From positions 558,001 to 622,000 of the forward strand of contig NZ_CP108474.1 of NCBI RefSeq assembly GCF_036226445.1: a DNA stretch of 64,000 nt. Direction: 5' to 3'. The notes beneath the pieces were generated by a model. That model did not search any database and was not told the DNA's origin. It saw only the letters and a program-made list of their open reading frames with translations. This document shows, piece after piece, positions 29,439 through 38,703 of the stretch. The stretch comes from Streptomyces sp. NBC_01255 (GTDB lineage Bacteria; Actinomycetota; Actinomycetes; Streptomycetales; Streptomycetaceae). Numbering within the stretch: the first letter of the stretch is position 1; every line of letters begins with the position of its first letter. A program made the translations under genes and the position numbers.

Positions 29439-32400
29439 TTGCGCGCACACGTGCACAGAGCACGCGCCTTCACCATCGCGGCGGCCACATCGGTGGCCCT
29501 CGTGGCAGGCATGACCGGCCCCGTGACGGCGATCGCCGCACACACGACGACCACTCCGGACACCACGGGCCCCAACGGCGACCAGCGGATCCAGCTGATC
29601 ACGGGCGACGTACTGGTCGTCGACGCCGAAGGCCGGATGGCGGGCTTCGAACCCGCCAAGGGCCGTGAGCACATACCCGTACGGATACAACGCACCAAGG
29701 ACCGGACGCTGGTGGTGCCCAGCGACGCGCAGCGCCTGATCTCCACGGGCAAGCTGGACCAGCGGCTCTTCGACATCGAGGAGCTCACCGATCCGCTGCT
29801 GCGCGAGAGCCACCGCGGCGGGCTCAAGCTGATCGTGCAGTACGACGGCGGAGCCGATTCGGCGCGGGCGGAGGTGCGTTCGGCCGGCGACACCCAACTG
29901 CGGCGTACGTTCCCCACGATCAACGCCGACGCCCTCCGTGCGTCACAGGACGACGTGGCCCGGGTGTGGGAGGCACTGACGAACCCGCGCCCGAGCGGCC
30001 TGCGCGCCACCAGCTCCGGCATCGGCAAGGTGTGGCTGGACGGGGTGCGCAAGGCGAGCCTGGACCGCAGCGTCCGGCAGATCGGCGCCGACAAGGCGTG
30101 GGAGTCCGGGTTCGACGGCACCGGCGTCAAGATCGCCGTCCTCGACACCGGCGTCGACAAGACCCACGAGGACCTCAGCTCCCAGGTCGTCGGCGAGAAG
30201 AACTTCTCCGCCTCCCCCGACGCCGTGGACCGCGTCGGACACGGCACGCACGTCGCGTCGATCGCCGTCGGTACGGGTGCCAAGTCCGGCGGGAAGTACA
30301 AGGGCGTCGCTCCCGGCGCCAAGGTCATCAGCGGGAAGGTCCTCGACGACGAGGGCTACGGCGACGACTCCGCCGTCATCGCGGGCATGGAGTGGGCCGC
30401 CGCCGAAGGCGCCGACGTCGTCAACCTCAGCCTCGGCAGCGGTGACAGCCCCGGCGTCGACCCGGTGGAGGCGACGGTGAACAGGCTGTCCGCCGAGAAG
30501 GGGATCCTGTTCGCCGTCGCGGCCGGCAACGAGGGCAAGCACGGCGCCTCGTCGGTCGGCTCGCCGGGCAGCGCGGACGCCGCGCTGACCGTCGGCGCGG
30601 TCGACAAGGACGACAGGCTTGCGCCCTTCTCCAGCATCGGCCCGCGCGTCGGCGACGGCGCCGTCAAGCCGGACCTGACCGCACCCGGCGTCGCCATCAC
30701 CGCGGCCGCCGCCCCCGGCAGCACGATCGACACCCGCCCCGGCACACCGCACCCGGCGCCGGGCTACCTCCAGATCGACGGCACCTCCATGGCCACCCCG
30801 CACGTCGCGGGCGCGGCGGCGATCCTGAAGCAGCGGCATCCGGACTGGAAGTCCACCGAGCTCAAGGGCGCCCTCATCGCGTCCACCAAGGGCGGCGACC
30901 ACACCGTCTTCCAGCAGGGCTCGGGCCGCGTCCAGGTCGACAAGGCGCTGGCGCAGAGCGTGATCGCCGAGCAGGTCTCGCTCAACTTCGGCATGGCGGT
31001 GTGGCCGCACACCGACGACAAGCCCCTCACCCGGAAGGTCGTCTACCGCAATCTCGGCAGCACCGACGTCACCCTCGACCTCTCGGTGACCTCGCAGGAC
31101 CCGGCGGGCAAGCCCGCCCCGGGGTTCTTCTCGGTCGGCGCCGGCACGGTGACCGTGCCCGCCGGCGGCACGGCCGACGTCGACCTGACGGCCGACACCA
31201 GGATCGGCGACGCCGACGGCGCCTACTCGGGCTACGTCACCGCCACGGGCGCGGGCCAGTCGGTCCGTACCGCCGCGGTGGCCGTCCGGGAGGCGGAGTC
31301 GTACGACATCACGCTCCGGACCCTCGGCCGGGACGGCGCCGACGCCCAGAACTTCACCAGCACCCTGACCGGCGTCTCCGAGGCCACCAAGGACGTCCAG
31401 ACGCGGATCGACAGCGAGCCGGGCGCGCACACCATGCGTGTGCCCAAGGGGTCGTACACCCTGGACACGGCGGTCTACGAGGACCCGTCGGACCTCGCCA
31501 AGGGCACCGACTGGATCGCCCAGCCGAAGCTGGAGGTCACCGGCGACACCACCGTCATCGCCGACGCGCGCACCACCAAGCCGGTGCACATGTCGGTGCC
31601 CGGCCTCGACAAGGTCGACTACAGCGGGGCGTACTACGAGCGCGAGACCGAGCTCGGCGGCGTCGGCAGCGGCTGGGTCCTCAGCGGTTTCACCGGCTTC
31701 CGCACCGCCCACCAGGGTCCCGCCATCACCGACGGCTCGCTCCTGCAGACGTGGGACGCGCACCTCGTCAAGGACCCCACCACGCAGTACTCGGTGTCCT
31801 TCGGCGGGAAGGTGAGCAAGGTCGCGACCGGCTACTCCCGGCACGTGAAGGCGAACGAGCTGGCCACGCTCAAGGTCGAACTCGGCTCCTCCACTCCCGG
31901 GAAGACGACGCTGTCCTCCCCGCACTCGCAGCTGCCGGGTGCGCCGCTGGGCATCGGGTTCTCGGCGCCGCAGGCGGCTCCGGGCACGCGTACCTTCCAC
32001 GTCTCCACCGCCGACGGCGTCAAGTGGCTGACCAAGTTCAACCAGTTCGGCGAGCCCGACCAGTGGGGCTACCCGGCCTTCGAGGGCGACTACGAGATGG
32101 TCCGGCCGAAGGGCTACGTGGCCGGCAAGACGTACCGGGAGACGTTCAACACGGGCGTCTTCGGCCCGCTGCTCGGCGAGAAGATGGGCGTCTTCCGCAG
32201 CTCGCCCGACCCGGACACGGGCGAGCAGCAGCTCGTCGGCGCCCTGCCGCTGTTCGCCGACGGCAAGGGCCACGCGGGATCCACGAGGCACACCTCGGCC
32301 ACGACGACGCTGTACCGCGACGGCGTCAAGGTCGCCGAGAACGACGACCCGCTGACCGGAGTGGAGCCCTTCACGGTCGACTCGACCGACGCCGAGTACC

Positions 32401-32807
32401 GGCTGACGACGTCCGTGGAGCGCTCGGCGACGGTCGCGGCGGTCTCCACCCGTATCGACGCCGACTTCACGTTCCGCTCGAAGCAGGTGGCGGCCAGGAC
32501 GGCGCTTCCGGTGTCCACGGTCCGCTTCGCGCCCCCCGTCGACCTGACCTCGCGCGCGCCGGCCGGCACGTCGGTCCTGGTCCCGGTGACCGTGCAGGGC
32601 GCGGCGGCCGGGAAGAACCTGTCGTCGCTCGCCGTGTCCGTGAGCTACGACGACGGGCAGACCTGGCAGTTCGTGAAGGTCGAGAACGGCAGGATCTCCG
32701 TGAAGAACCCCGCCAAGGACAAGGGTGTCTCGCTCCACGCCGAGGTCACGGACAAGCAGGGCAACGCGTCGAAGCTGACGATCCACAACGCGTGGCTCGG
32801 CAAGTGA
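29439..32807 (+). CDS. Secreted subtilisin-like serine protease (peptidase S8)
   Basis: 1,122 residues from this TTG, with GGGGGAG four bases upstream and a good secretion signal from there (RAHVHRARAFTIAAATS, hydrophobic run, cut near AIAAHT). ATG 29391 would add 16 residues and has no ribosome binding site. The pro-region runs to about 210. The catalytic triad is Asp236 (VLDTGVD), His268 (GHGTHVAS) and Ser450 (GTSMATPHVAG), with the oxyanion Asn in AAGNEG. After about 490 residues, beta-sandwich regions (Fn3-like, with CARDB-like VTVPAGGTADVDLTAD) extend to the C-terminus with no sortase signal. It should be an extracellular nutrient or processing protease. It stands alone and ends at a strong hairpin shared with the convergent deiminase gene. 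Confidence 0.92.
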   Translation: MRAHVHRARAFTIAAATSVALVAGMTGPVTAIAAHTTTTPDTTGPNGDQRIQLITGDVLVVDAEGRMAGFEPAKGREHIPVRIQRTKDRTLVVPSDAQRLISTGKLDQRLFDIEELTDPLLRESHRGGLKLIVQYDGGADSARAEVRSAGDTQLRRTFPTINADALRASQDDVARVWEALTNPRPSGLRATSSGIGKVWLDGVRKASLDRSVRQIGADKAWESGFDGTGVKIAVLDTGVDKTHEDLSSQVVGEKNFSASPDAVDRVGHGTHVASIAVGTGAKSGGKYKGVAPGAKVISGKVLDDEGYGDDSAVIAGMEWAAAEGADVVNLSLGSGDSPGVDPVEATVNRLSAEKGILFAVAAGNEGKHGASSVGSPGSADAALTVGAVDKDDRLAPFSSIGPRVGDGAVKPDLTAPGVAITAAAAPGSTIDTRPGTPHPAPGYLQIDGTSMATPHVAGAAAILKQRHPDWKSTELKGALIASTKGGDHTVFQQGSGRVQVDKALAQSVIAEQVSLNFGMAVWPHTDDKPLTRKVVYRNLGSTDVTLDLSVTSQDPAGKPAPGFFSVGAGTVTVPAGGTADVDLTADTRIGDADGAYSGYVTATGAGQSVRTAAVAVREAESYDITLRTLGRDGADAQNFTSTLTGVSEATKDVQTRIDSEPGAHTMRVPKGSYTLDTAVYEDPSDLAKGTDWIAQPKLEVTGDTTVIADARTTKPVHMSVPGLDKVDYSGAYYERETELGGVGSGWVLSGFTGFRTAHQGPAITDGSLLQTWDAHLVKDPTTQYSVSFGGKVSKVATGYSRHVKANELATLKVELGSSTPGKTTLSSPHSQLPGAPLGIGFSAPQAAPGTRTFHVSTADGVKWLTKFNQFGEPDQWGYPAFEGDYEMVRPKGYVAGKTYRETFNTGVFGPLLGEKMGVFRSSPDPDTGEQQLVGALPLFADGKGHAGSTRHTSATTTLYRDGVKVAENDDPLTGVEPFTVDSTDAEYRLTTSVERSATVAAVSTRIDADFTFRSKQVAARTALPVSTVRFAPPVDLTSRAPAGTSVLVPVTVQGAAAGKNLSSLAVSVSYDDGQTWQFVKVENGRISVKNPAKDKGVSLHAEVTDKQGNASKLTIHNAWLGK

Positions 32808-32849
32808 CGTCGACCTGGTGACGCGTCTCGTGTGACGACGTCGCACGAG

Positions 32850-32889
32850 CGGCCGGCCCGGACCTCGAAGGTGAGGCCCGGGCCGGTCG
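32850..32889. terminator. Bidirectional terminator hairpin
   Basis: CCGGCCCGGACCTC (32853-32866) pairs with GAGGCCCGGGCCGG (32873-32886), 13 of 14 bases, around a six-base loop; wobble pairs extend the stem on both sides. It lies between the convergent subtilase and deiminase genes. Confidence 0.8.
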
Positions 32890-32914
32890 TTCGTTCAGTC
32901 AGTCAGCCAGTCGG

Positions 32915-34084
32915 TCAGCGGTTGGGTTCCTGCATGGTGACGCAGTGCGCGCCACCGCCGCCGTTGCCGTAGAGGTTGTCGAGGTTGAGCTGGACGACGG
33001 GGCGGCCGTAGGCGGCCGCGATCGCCGTCTTGGCCGCCGCGTCCTTGGCGGTGTCGCCGAACTGGGTGGTGATCACCGCGTTGTTGGTCACGGTCCAGTT
33101 CATGTAGGAGCTGAGGAAGTCCGCCCGCTTGCCGGCCGAGATACGGGGCAGGACGTCGGGTCCTTCGATGGTGAGGACCTGGAGGCGGCGGCCCCTGGCG
33201 TCGGTCGCGTTCACCAGGACGTCGTGGATGGCCTGGGCGTTGTCGGTCCAGACGTCCGGCCGCACGGCTCCGGCCAGCTGCACCATCACCACACCGGGTT
33301 TGATGTACCGGGCGGTGCCGTCGATGTGGCCGTCGGTGACGTCCCACCCGGTGACGCCGGGCAGCCAGATCATCTTGGTGGCGCCGAAGCGCGCCAGCAG
33401 CTCGGCCTCGACCTGGCTGCGCGACTTGCCGGGGTTGCGGTTGCTGTTGAGCCAGCAGCTCTCGGTCGCCATCAGGGTGCCGTCGCCGTCGTACTCGATG
33501 CCGCCGCCCTCGCCGACCACGGACGCCTTGGCGAAGGTGACGCCCGTGTAGGCGGCGACCCGGCCGGCGAGCACGCGGTCCTTGGAGTAGGCCGAGTAGG
33601 GCAGGCCGTAGAAGGTCGTGGCGTTCTCGCCCCAGGCGTTGAAGTTCAGGCCGAAGGAGTCGAGGCCGCCGGCCCCGTCCACCCGGAACAGCGGGCCGGT
33701 GTCCCGCATCCAGCAGTCCGACACCGGTATGGAACTGATCACCGTGACGGTGGATCCGCAGGCCGCCCTGGCCTGCGAGGCGGCCGACGAGCCGTCCGCG
33801 CACATGATCACCGGCTCGTGCTTGGCGACCTCCTTGGCGAGCTTGGCGATGTCGGCCTGGATCTTGGACAGCAGGTTGCCCCAGATCGTGGAGCTGGACG
33901 GCCAGGCCATCCAGGTCCGCTTGTGCGGCGTCTCCTCCCCCGGCACGCGCCAGGACGCGGCCTGGGCCGGCTGGATGCCGCCGAGTACGGGTCCGACCGC
34001 GAGTCCGGCCGCGACCGCGCCCGTTCGGGCCAGGAGGCTTCTGCGGCTGATGCCGGGGGTGTCGCCGTCGTGTGCTGTCTTCAC
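32915..34084 (-). CDS. Tat-exported agmatine deiminase/peptidylarginine deiminase family protein (copy 1)
   Basis: 389 residues. A twin-arginine signal (SRRSLLARTG, then an alanine-rich core cut near AQAAS) predicts folded export. The mature part is a PF04371 pentein: TWMAWPSSS, DCWMRDTGP, FNAWG, the guanidine-binding GEGGGIEYDG, catalytic His in DGHIDGTA, and catalytic Cys381 in GGGGAHCVT. The family turns a guanidino group into a ureido group plus ammonia; substrates include agmatine and peptidyl-arginine, and secretion favours an external compound. The frame stays open upstream for another 1.5 kb, but GTG 34084 has GAAGGAG at the right distance and starts the Tat signal. It sits 47 bases after the NCS1 permease gene and is probably in its operon. 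Confidence 0.88.
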   Translation of the reverse strand: MKTAHDGDTPGISRRSLLARTGAVAAGLAVGPVLGGIQPAQAASWRVPGEETPHKRTWMAWPSSSTIWGNLLSKIQADIAKLAKEVAKHEPVIMCADGSSAASQARAACGSTVTVISSIPVSDCWMRDTGPLFRVDGAGGLDSFGLNFNAWGENATTFYGLPYSAYSKDRVLAGRVAAYTGVTFAKASVVGEGGGIEYDGDGTLMATESCWLNSNRNPGKSRSQVEAELLARFGATKMIWLPGVTGWDVTDGHIDGTARYIKPGVVMVQLAGAVRPDVWTDNAQAIHDVLVNATDARGRRLQVLTIEGPDVLPRISAGKRADFLSSYMNWTVTNNAVITTQFGDTAKDAAAKTAIAAAYGRPVVQLNLDNLYGNGGGGAHCVTMQEPNR

Positions 34085-34131
34085 GTGGTGCTCCTTCTGC
34101 CAAAGGTTCTGTACGTGCGGGCGCGGGTGGC

Positions 34132-35583
34132 TCAGTGGAGTCGTTCCAGCAGCCCCTCCTCCCGGACCATCCGGCGTTCGGTCGCCAGATCGAGACTTCG
34201 GGCGAACGCCCAGTAGAGGACGCCGGCCACGGGCAGGCCGACGAAGAGCGAGCAGTCCACGCCGCCGAGGAGCTCGGCGACGGGGCCGACGTAGAGGCCG
34301 GTGATGACCATGAACGGCGCCATGCAGGCCAGCCCGATGGCGTAGGCGAGGTTTCCCCGCCAGCCCCAACGGCCGTAGATTCCCTGCGGGTTGAAGATCT
34401 CCTTGACGACGTACTGGCCGCGCCGGACGAGGAAGAAGTCGACCAGGTTGATGGCCGTCCACGGGATGAACAGGTACGTGAGCACCACCACGACGTTGGC
34501 GAAGAACCAGTTGAACTGGTCGATGCCGACGGCGGTGGAGACCGTCCCGACGGCCACGAGCATGATCCCGATCGTCGCGACCCGAATGGTCCGCGTCGGC
34601 TTGACCGGCCGGAACGAGTCCAGGATCGAGATCATGGTGAGGCTGCCGCCGTACTGGTTGATCGCCATGATGGAGAGCAGCCCGACCAGCAGGACGACGA
34701 CCGCGACCGTGCCGAACCCGTCGAACAGCCGGTCGGCCGACAGCTTCAGGGCGGTGACCGGATCGGTGCCCTCGGGAGCACCGGCCGAGACCACGGCGCC
34801 GAGGAGGAACACCCAGATCCCGGAGATCGCGCTGGGCAGGTAGGTCCACCAGAAGGTGCTGCGTACGGGGACGTCGGGTCTGAGGTAGCGCGAGTAGTCC
34901 GAGACGTACGGCGCCCAGCCCAGCTGGAAGCCGGCGACGAAGACGAACACGAGCATGAACGGCGCGAGATCGAACGGGCCCGCGTCCCAGACGCCTTCCG
35001 GCAGCCCTCCGCCGAACAGGGCGGATGCGGTGACGGCCGCGGTGACCACGACGAAGGGCCAGGTGAGCCACCGGTTCAGCCGGTGGATCCACTCGTATCC
35101 GAAGAGAGCGATCACCGTCGCCACGGCCGCGGCCAGGACGTATCCGAGCCCGTTGGGCATTCCGGTGAGCAGGTTCATGGCCTGGCCGGACAGCAGGGCG
35201 TCGGAGGTGTTGAAGCCGATGTAGTTGACGAGGGCGAACACCCACACGGTGAGCGCGGCGCCCAGATAGCCGAACTGGGCTCTCGACTGCACCAGTTGGG
35301 GAAGTCCCAGCTGGGGCCCCTGGGCCGAGTGGAACGCCATGAAGAACGTGCCGAACAGCGATCCGAGGACGGTGGCGACCACGGTCCAGACGAGCGAGGC
35401 CCCCATGGACAGGGTCACGACGCCGGTCGCGAGACCGGTGAGGTTGAGGCTGCCCACGAACCAGATGGCCCCGACGTTCGACGGTTTGCCATGCCGTTCG
35501 GAGAGGGGCACCCAGTCGATCGAGTGCTGTTCGATGCCCGCGAGAGGCGCGGAGTCGTGCGGCTGCGAGGCAACTGGCCCCAT
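34132..35583 (-). CDS. NCS1-family permease (purine/cytosine/allantoin/hydantoin type)
   Basis: 483 residues with about 12 transmembrane helices and NCS1 features: an N-terminal IDWVPLSERHGKP loop, a first helix with FVGSLNLTGLATG, helix 3 YLGAAL, and the substrate region QLGWAPYVSDYSRYL. Members import nucleobases, allantoin, hydantoins or thiamine by sodium or proton symport; which one cannot be read here. I start it at ATG 35583 because AGGAG is well placed; two upstream ATGs have weaker sites. Its promoter carries two copies of the palindrome also found before the ABC importer/deiminase and urease operons, so it is probably the uptake arm of that regulon. Confidence 0.88.
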   Translation of the reverse strand: MGPVASQPHDSAPLAGIEQHSIDWVPLSERHGKPSNVGAIWFVGSLNLTGLATGVVTLSMGASLVWTVVATVLGSLFGTFFMAFHSAQGPQLGLPQLVQSRAQFGYLGAALTVWVFALVNYIGFNTSDALLSGQAMNLLTGMPNGLGYVLAAAVATVIALFGYEWIHRLNRWLTWPFVVVTAAVTASALFGGGLPEGVWDAGPFDLAPFMLVFVFVAGFQLGWAPYVSDYSRYLRPDVPVRSTFWWTYLPSAISGIWVFLLGAVVSAGAPEGTDPVTALKLSADRLFDGFGTVAVVVLLVGLLSIMAINQYGGSLTMISILDSFRPVKPTRTIRVATIGIMLVAVGTVSTAVGIDQFNWFFANVVVVLTYLFIPWTAINLVDFFLVRRGQYVVKEIFNPQGIYGRWGWRGNLAYAIGLACMAPFMVITGLYVGPVAELLGGVDCSLFVGLPVAGVLYWAFARSLDLATERRMVREEGLLERLH

Positions 35584-35667
35584 GTGGGCTCCTGTCCAGG
35601 GTGCGTCCATGAATCCGCTCGGCGCCCATGACCTTCCGGCGCCGAGCGGTGCGCTCACAGTAGGGGC

Positions 35668-35685
35668 TGACTTAAATTTCAGTCA
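35668..35685. promoter_or_regulatory. Shared 18-bp operator, permease promoter, site 1
   Basis: TGACTTAAATTTCAGTCA on the plus strand. It overlaps the TTGACT -35 hexamer of the permease promoter. Three other copies occur at 35706, 43366 and 45988, all upstream of genes of the same apparent regulon and 85-125 bases before a start codon. Confidence 0.75.
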
Positions 35686-35705
35686 ACGCTTCGGACAGGC
35701 TTCAT

Positions 35706-35723
35706 TGACGGAATTTTCAGTCG
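35706..35723. promoter_or_regulatory. Shared 18-bp operator, permease promoter, site 2
   Basis: TGACGGAATTTTCAGTCG on the plus strand, a weaker copy, 38 bp upstream of site 1 relative to the permease. Paired sites nearly four helical turns apart could allow cooperative binding. Confidence 0.6.
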
Positions 35724-35741
35724 ATGCGGCCGCAGGGCCCG

Positions 35742-36881
35742 CTAGCGGACGGGCTGCTGCTGGGTGACGCAGTGGATGCCGCCGCCGCCCGTGCCCAGGC
35801 GGTCGATGTCGAGCTGCTCGATGACACGGTCCGGGTAGAGGCGGGCCAGGGTCGCCTTGGCGGCCTCGTCCGCCCGCCGGTCGCCGAACTGGGCGCTGAT
35901 GACGGCGTCGTTGCAGAGGTAGAAGTTGGCGTAGGAGGCCAGGAAGTCCCGGTTGGCGGATCGGATCTTGTTGTAGTCCGGGCCCTGGAGCCGTATGACG
36001 TCCAGGGCGCGACCGCCGGCGGTCGTCGAGGCGGACAGCTTGCCGTACTGCAGACGCGCGTCGCGGGCGTAGGCGTCGGTGTCCGCGGCGACGGGCATCT
36101 GGACGAGGGCCTCCCCCGGCGCGAGGAAGCGGGACGTGGCGTCGACGTGGTCGTCGGTGATGTCCTGGCCGTAGACGCCGTCGAACCAGATGACCTTGGA
36201 AGCGCCGTACGCGTCGCACATCGCCGACTCGATCTGACGCTCCGACATCCCGGGGTTGCGGTTGCGGTTCACCAGGCTGCTCCGCGTGGCCATGAGCGTG
36301 CCCGCGCCGTCCTGCTCGATCGCACCGCCCTCGCCGACCAGGTCGGCGTAGGTGAACGGGACGCCGACGTAGGCGGCGACGCGCTCGGCGACGAGGGCGT
36401 CCTTGGCGTGGGTCTGCTTGTTGCCCCAGCCGTTGAAGTTGAGGCCGACGGTGTCCAGGCCGCCGCTGCCGTCGGTACGGAAGACGGGGCCGCTGTCGCG
36501 CATCCAGCAGTCGTCGACCGGGATGGAGCTGATGACGGTCACCGTGGGCCCGCACATCTGCCGGGCCTTCGCGGCGCTGCCGGAGTTGGCGCACATGACG
36601 ACCGGTTCGTACTTCGCGATCGTCCGGGCGATCAGGGCGATGTCCACCTGGACTCCGCTCAGCTTGCCCGGCCAGATCGCGGTGCTGTCCGGCCAGGCCA
36701 TCCACGTACGGGTGTGGCGGACGTCCTCGACCGGGACCCGGAAGGTGCCGGCGGCGGCGCGGGCCTTCTCGGGGAGGGTCGTCGCGAGGGCCGCGCCGAC
36801 GGCGGTCGCTCCGACGGTGACGAGGAAGCCTCGACGGTTCATGCCTCCGCGCGGCCGTCGGCCGACGGTGTGATCGTTCAT
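35742..36881 (-). CDS. Tat-exported agmatine deiminase/peptidylarginine deiminase family protein (copy 2)
   Basis: 379 residues, a close relative of the copy at 32915. The Tat signal is NRRGFLVTVGA with cleavage near ARAAA. Pentein motifs are complete: TWMAWPDST, DCWMRDSGP, FNGWG, GEGGAIEQDG, HVDATS and catalytic Cys371 in GGGGIHCVTQQ. It should deiminate a guanidino compound outside the cytoplasm. It is the last gene of the run that begins with the cytoplasmic deiminase at 43263 and includes all five ABC importer genes, 45 bases after the last ATPase gene, with AGGAG before its ATG. An imported product or substrate shared with that importer is the natural inference. Confidence 0.88.
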   Translation of the reverse strand: MNDHTVGRRPRGGMNRRGFLVTVGATAVGAALATTLPEKARAAAGTFRVPVEDVRHTRTWMAWPDSTAIWPGKLSGVQVDIALIARTIAKYEPVVMCANSGSAAKARQMCGPTVTVISSIPVDDCWMRDSGPVFRTDGSGGLDTVGLNFNGWGNKQTHAKDALVAERVAAYVGVPFTYADLVGEGGAIEQDGAGTLMATRSSLVNRNRNPGMSERQIESAMCDAYGASKVIWFDGVYGQDITDDHVDATSRFLAPGEALVQMPVAADTDAYARDARLQYGKLSASTTAGGRALDVIRLQGPDYNKIRSANRDFLASYANFYLCNDAVISAQFGDRRADEAAKATLARLYPDRVIEQLDIDRLGTGGGGIHCVTQQQPVR

Positions 36882-36926
36882 GCTGGCTCTCCTGTTGCGA
36901 GGGACGAGTGTGACGGCGGACGGGTG

Positions 36927-37724
36927 TCAGAGCGCTCGGCGGGCCGCGGCGATCGCCTCGGGGTCCCAGCCGGGTCGGGGCACGGATTCCAGCAGAAGCC
37001 GCGTATAGGGGTGTTGCGGCGCGGCGAGCACCTCGGCGGTGGCGCCGGCCTCGACGACGGCGCCGTGGCGCATGACGATGACCTCGTCGGTGACGCACCG
37101 GACGACACCGAGGTCGTGGGTGATGAAGAGGTAGCCGATCCGGGTCTCCTCGCGGATGTCGGCGAGGAGGTTGAGAATCTGCGCCTGTACGGACACGTCG
37201 AGGGCGGCGACCGCCTCGTCCAGGACCAGGACGGCCGGTTCGACGGCGAGGGCGCGGGCGATGGCGACGCGCTGGCGCTGGCCGCCGGAGAGCTGCCGCG
37301 GACGCGCGTCGGCGGCGCGGGTGCCCAGACCGACCTGGTCGAGGAGCTCGCGGACGCGCCGGTCGTAATCCGCGCCCGGGAAGTGCAGGTGCAGGGTCTC
37401 GCGCAGGACGCCTTCGACGCTGGTCCGGGGATCGAGGGAGAGGTACGGGTCCTGGAAGACCATCTGGACCTCCCGGGCTCGGGAGAGGCGTCCGGCCCGG
37501 CCTCGGCTCCGCGCGCCGCGGACCCGGCCGCGTACCCGGACCTCACCCGCGTCGGCCCGTTCCAGACCGACGACGATCCGGGCGGTGGTGGTCTTGCCGG
37601 AACCGGATTCGCCGACGATGCCCAGGGATCCGCCCTCGGGAAGGGTGAACGACACGTCGTCGACGGCGCGCACGCTGCCGAAATCGCGGTGGAGTCCGAC
37701 GGCCTCCAGGACGGGTTCAGGCAT
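36927..37724 (-). CDS. Peptide/nickel-type ABC importer ATPase (OppF/DppF-like)
   Basis: 265 residues. Walker A GIVGESGSGKTTTARIV (about 34-50), Q-loop VFQDPYLSLDPR, signature [15 protein letters not shown], Walker B VLVLDEAVAALDVS and the His switch FITHDLGVV are all intact. The usual C-terminal iron-sulfur-like cysteine cluster of OppF is missing, and the protein is shorter than typical (about 320). It starts inside the end of the preceding ATPase gene (8-base overlap ATGCCTGA). It pairs with that ATPase to drive the importer. Confidence 0.92.
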   Translation of the reverse strand: MPEPVLEAVGLHRDFGSVRAVDDVSFTLPEGGSLGIVGESGSGKTTTARIVVGLERADAGEVRVRGRVRGARSRGRAGRLSRAREVQMVFQDPYLSLDPRTSVEGVLRETLHLHFPGADYDRRVRELLDQVGLGTRAADARPRQLSGGQRQRVAIARALAVEPAVLVLDEAVAALDVSVQAQILNLLADIREETRIGYLFITHDLGVVRCVTDEVIVMRHGAVVEAGATAEVLAAPQHPYTRLLLESVPRPGWDPEAIAAARRAL

Positions 37725-38703
37725 CGACGGGGCTCCCTTCGAGCAGGTCGCTGTGGTGGCAGGCGGCCTGGTGGTGCGGCAGCCCGGGGGCGGGCCTCGG
37801 GTCGGGGGCCTGCCGGTCGCAGATCTCCGTGGCCAGTGGGCAGCGGGCGGCGAACGCACAGCCGCTGAGCTGCTGTCGCAGGTCGGGTGGCTGGCCTTCG
37901 ATGGCGGCGAGTCTGCCCCCCGGGGCTTCCAGGCGGGGCGTGGAGGCGAGCAGCGCCGACGTGTACGGGTGCCGGGGCCGGGCGAAGAGGGCTTCCGCGG
38001 GGCCGCTCTCCGCGATCCGTCCGGCGTACATGACGTAGACGCGGTCGCTGATGGCGGCGGCCAGGTCGAGGTCGTGGGTGACGAAGAGCAGGCCGGTGCC
38101 GAAGCGTTCACGGAGCTGTGCCAGGAGGGCGATGACCTCGGCCTGGGTGGTGACGTCGAGCGCGGTGGTCGGCTCGTCGGCCAGCAGGAGGGCGGGGTCC
38201 CCCATCAGGGCGGCCGCGATCATGACGCGCTGCAGCATGCCGCCGGAGACCTGACCCGGGTACTTGCGCAGGGCGGAGTCGTCGAGACCGACCGCCTGGA
38301 GGAGTTCGACGGCGCGCGCGGTGGCGTCCGCCTGACTCATGCTCTTGGTCAGGGTGACGCTCTCGGTGAGGAAGTCGCCGATGCGGCGCAGCGGGTTGAG
38401 AGCGGCGCGCGGGTCCTGGAAGATCATGGACACCGTGCCGGTGCGCAGGGTCCGCACCTGGTCGGTGTCCATGGCGAGGACGTCCTGTCCGCGGACGCGG
38501 ACGGTGCCCTCGGTGACGGCCCCGGGCGGCAGCAGGGCCAGCGCGCTGCGCGAGGTGAGGGACTTGCCGGAGCCGGACTCGCCGACGAGGGCGACGGTCT
38601 CGCCGGCGGCGACGTGGAGGTCGACGCCGTCGAGCACGGGGCGGGCCGTGCCGGGCAGGGTGACGCGCAGCCCGCGGATGTCGAGTGTGTACGTCGTGGT
38701 CAT
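37717..38703 (-). CDS. Peptide/nickel-type ABC importer ATPase (OppD/DppD-like)
   Basis: 328 residues. Walker A ALVGESGSGKSLTSRSAL, Q-loop IFQDPRAALNPLR, signature VSGGMLQRVMIAAAL, Walker [16 protein letters not shown], His switch FVTHDLDLA, then the OppD C-terminal segment with four cysteines (CAFAARCPLATEIC and a later C). The start overlaps the permease stop as ATGA, with AGGAGG six bases upstream. Confidence 0.93.
   Translation of the reverse strand: MTTTYTLDIRGLRVTLPGTARPVLDGVDLHVAAGETVALVGESGSGKSLTSRSALALLPPGAVTEGTVRVRGQDVLAMDTDQVRTLRTGTVSMIFQDPRAALNPLRRIGDFLTESVTLTKSMSQADATARAVELLQAVGLDDSALRKYPGQVSGGMLQRVMIAAALMGDPALLLADEPTTALDVTTQAEVIALLAQLRERFGTGLLFVTHDLDLAAAISDRVYVMYAGRIAESGPAEALFARPRHPYTSALLASTPRLEAPGGRLAAIEGQPPDLRQQLSGCAFAARCPLATEICDRQAPDPRPAPGLPHHQAACHHSDLLEGSPVDA

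Larger units (their letters stand above)
35584..35741 (-). promoter_or_regulatory. Promoter of the permease-deiminase operon with -10 TACTGT
   Basis: On the minus strand TTGACT is followed after 18 bases by TACTGT, about 70 bases before the permease ATG. The -35 hexamer is part of the palindrome at 35668-35685. A second, weaker copy of the palindrome lies further upstream. Confidence 0.6.

Noticed and set aside
29943..32846. Minus-strand 967-codon frame opposite the subtilase
   Set aside because: It is the shadow of the S8 catalytic and C-terminal domains; it has no motif of its own.
32890..32920. CAGT-like microrepeat near the end of the first deiminase gene, considered as a functional repeat
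   Set aside because: It is short and imperfect and overlaps the stop codon; it looks like low-complexity drift.
32915..35629. A single 904-codon minus-strand protein covering the deiminase and part of the permease region
   Set aside because: The first 515 codons are an out-of-frame reading of the NCS1 permease; the Tat signal and ribosome binding site at 34084 mark the real start.
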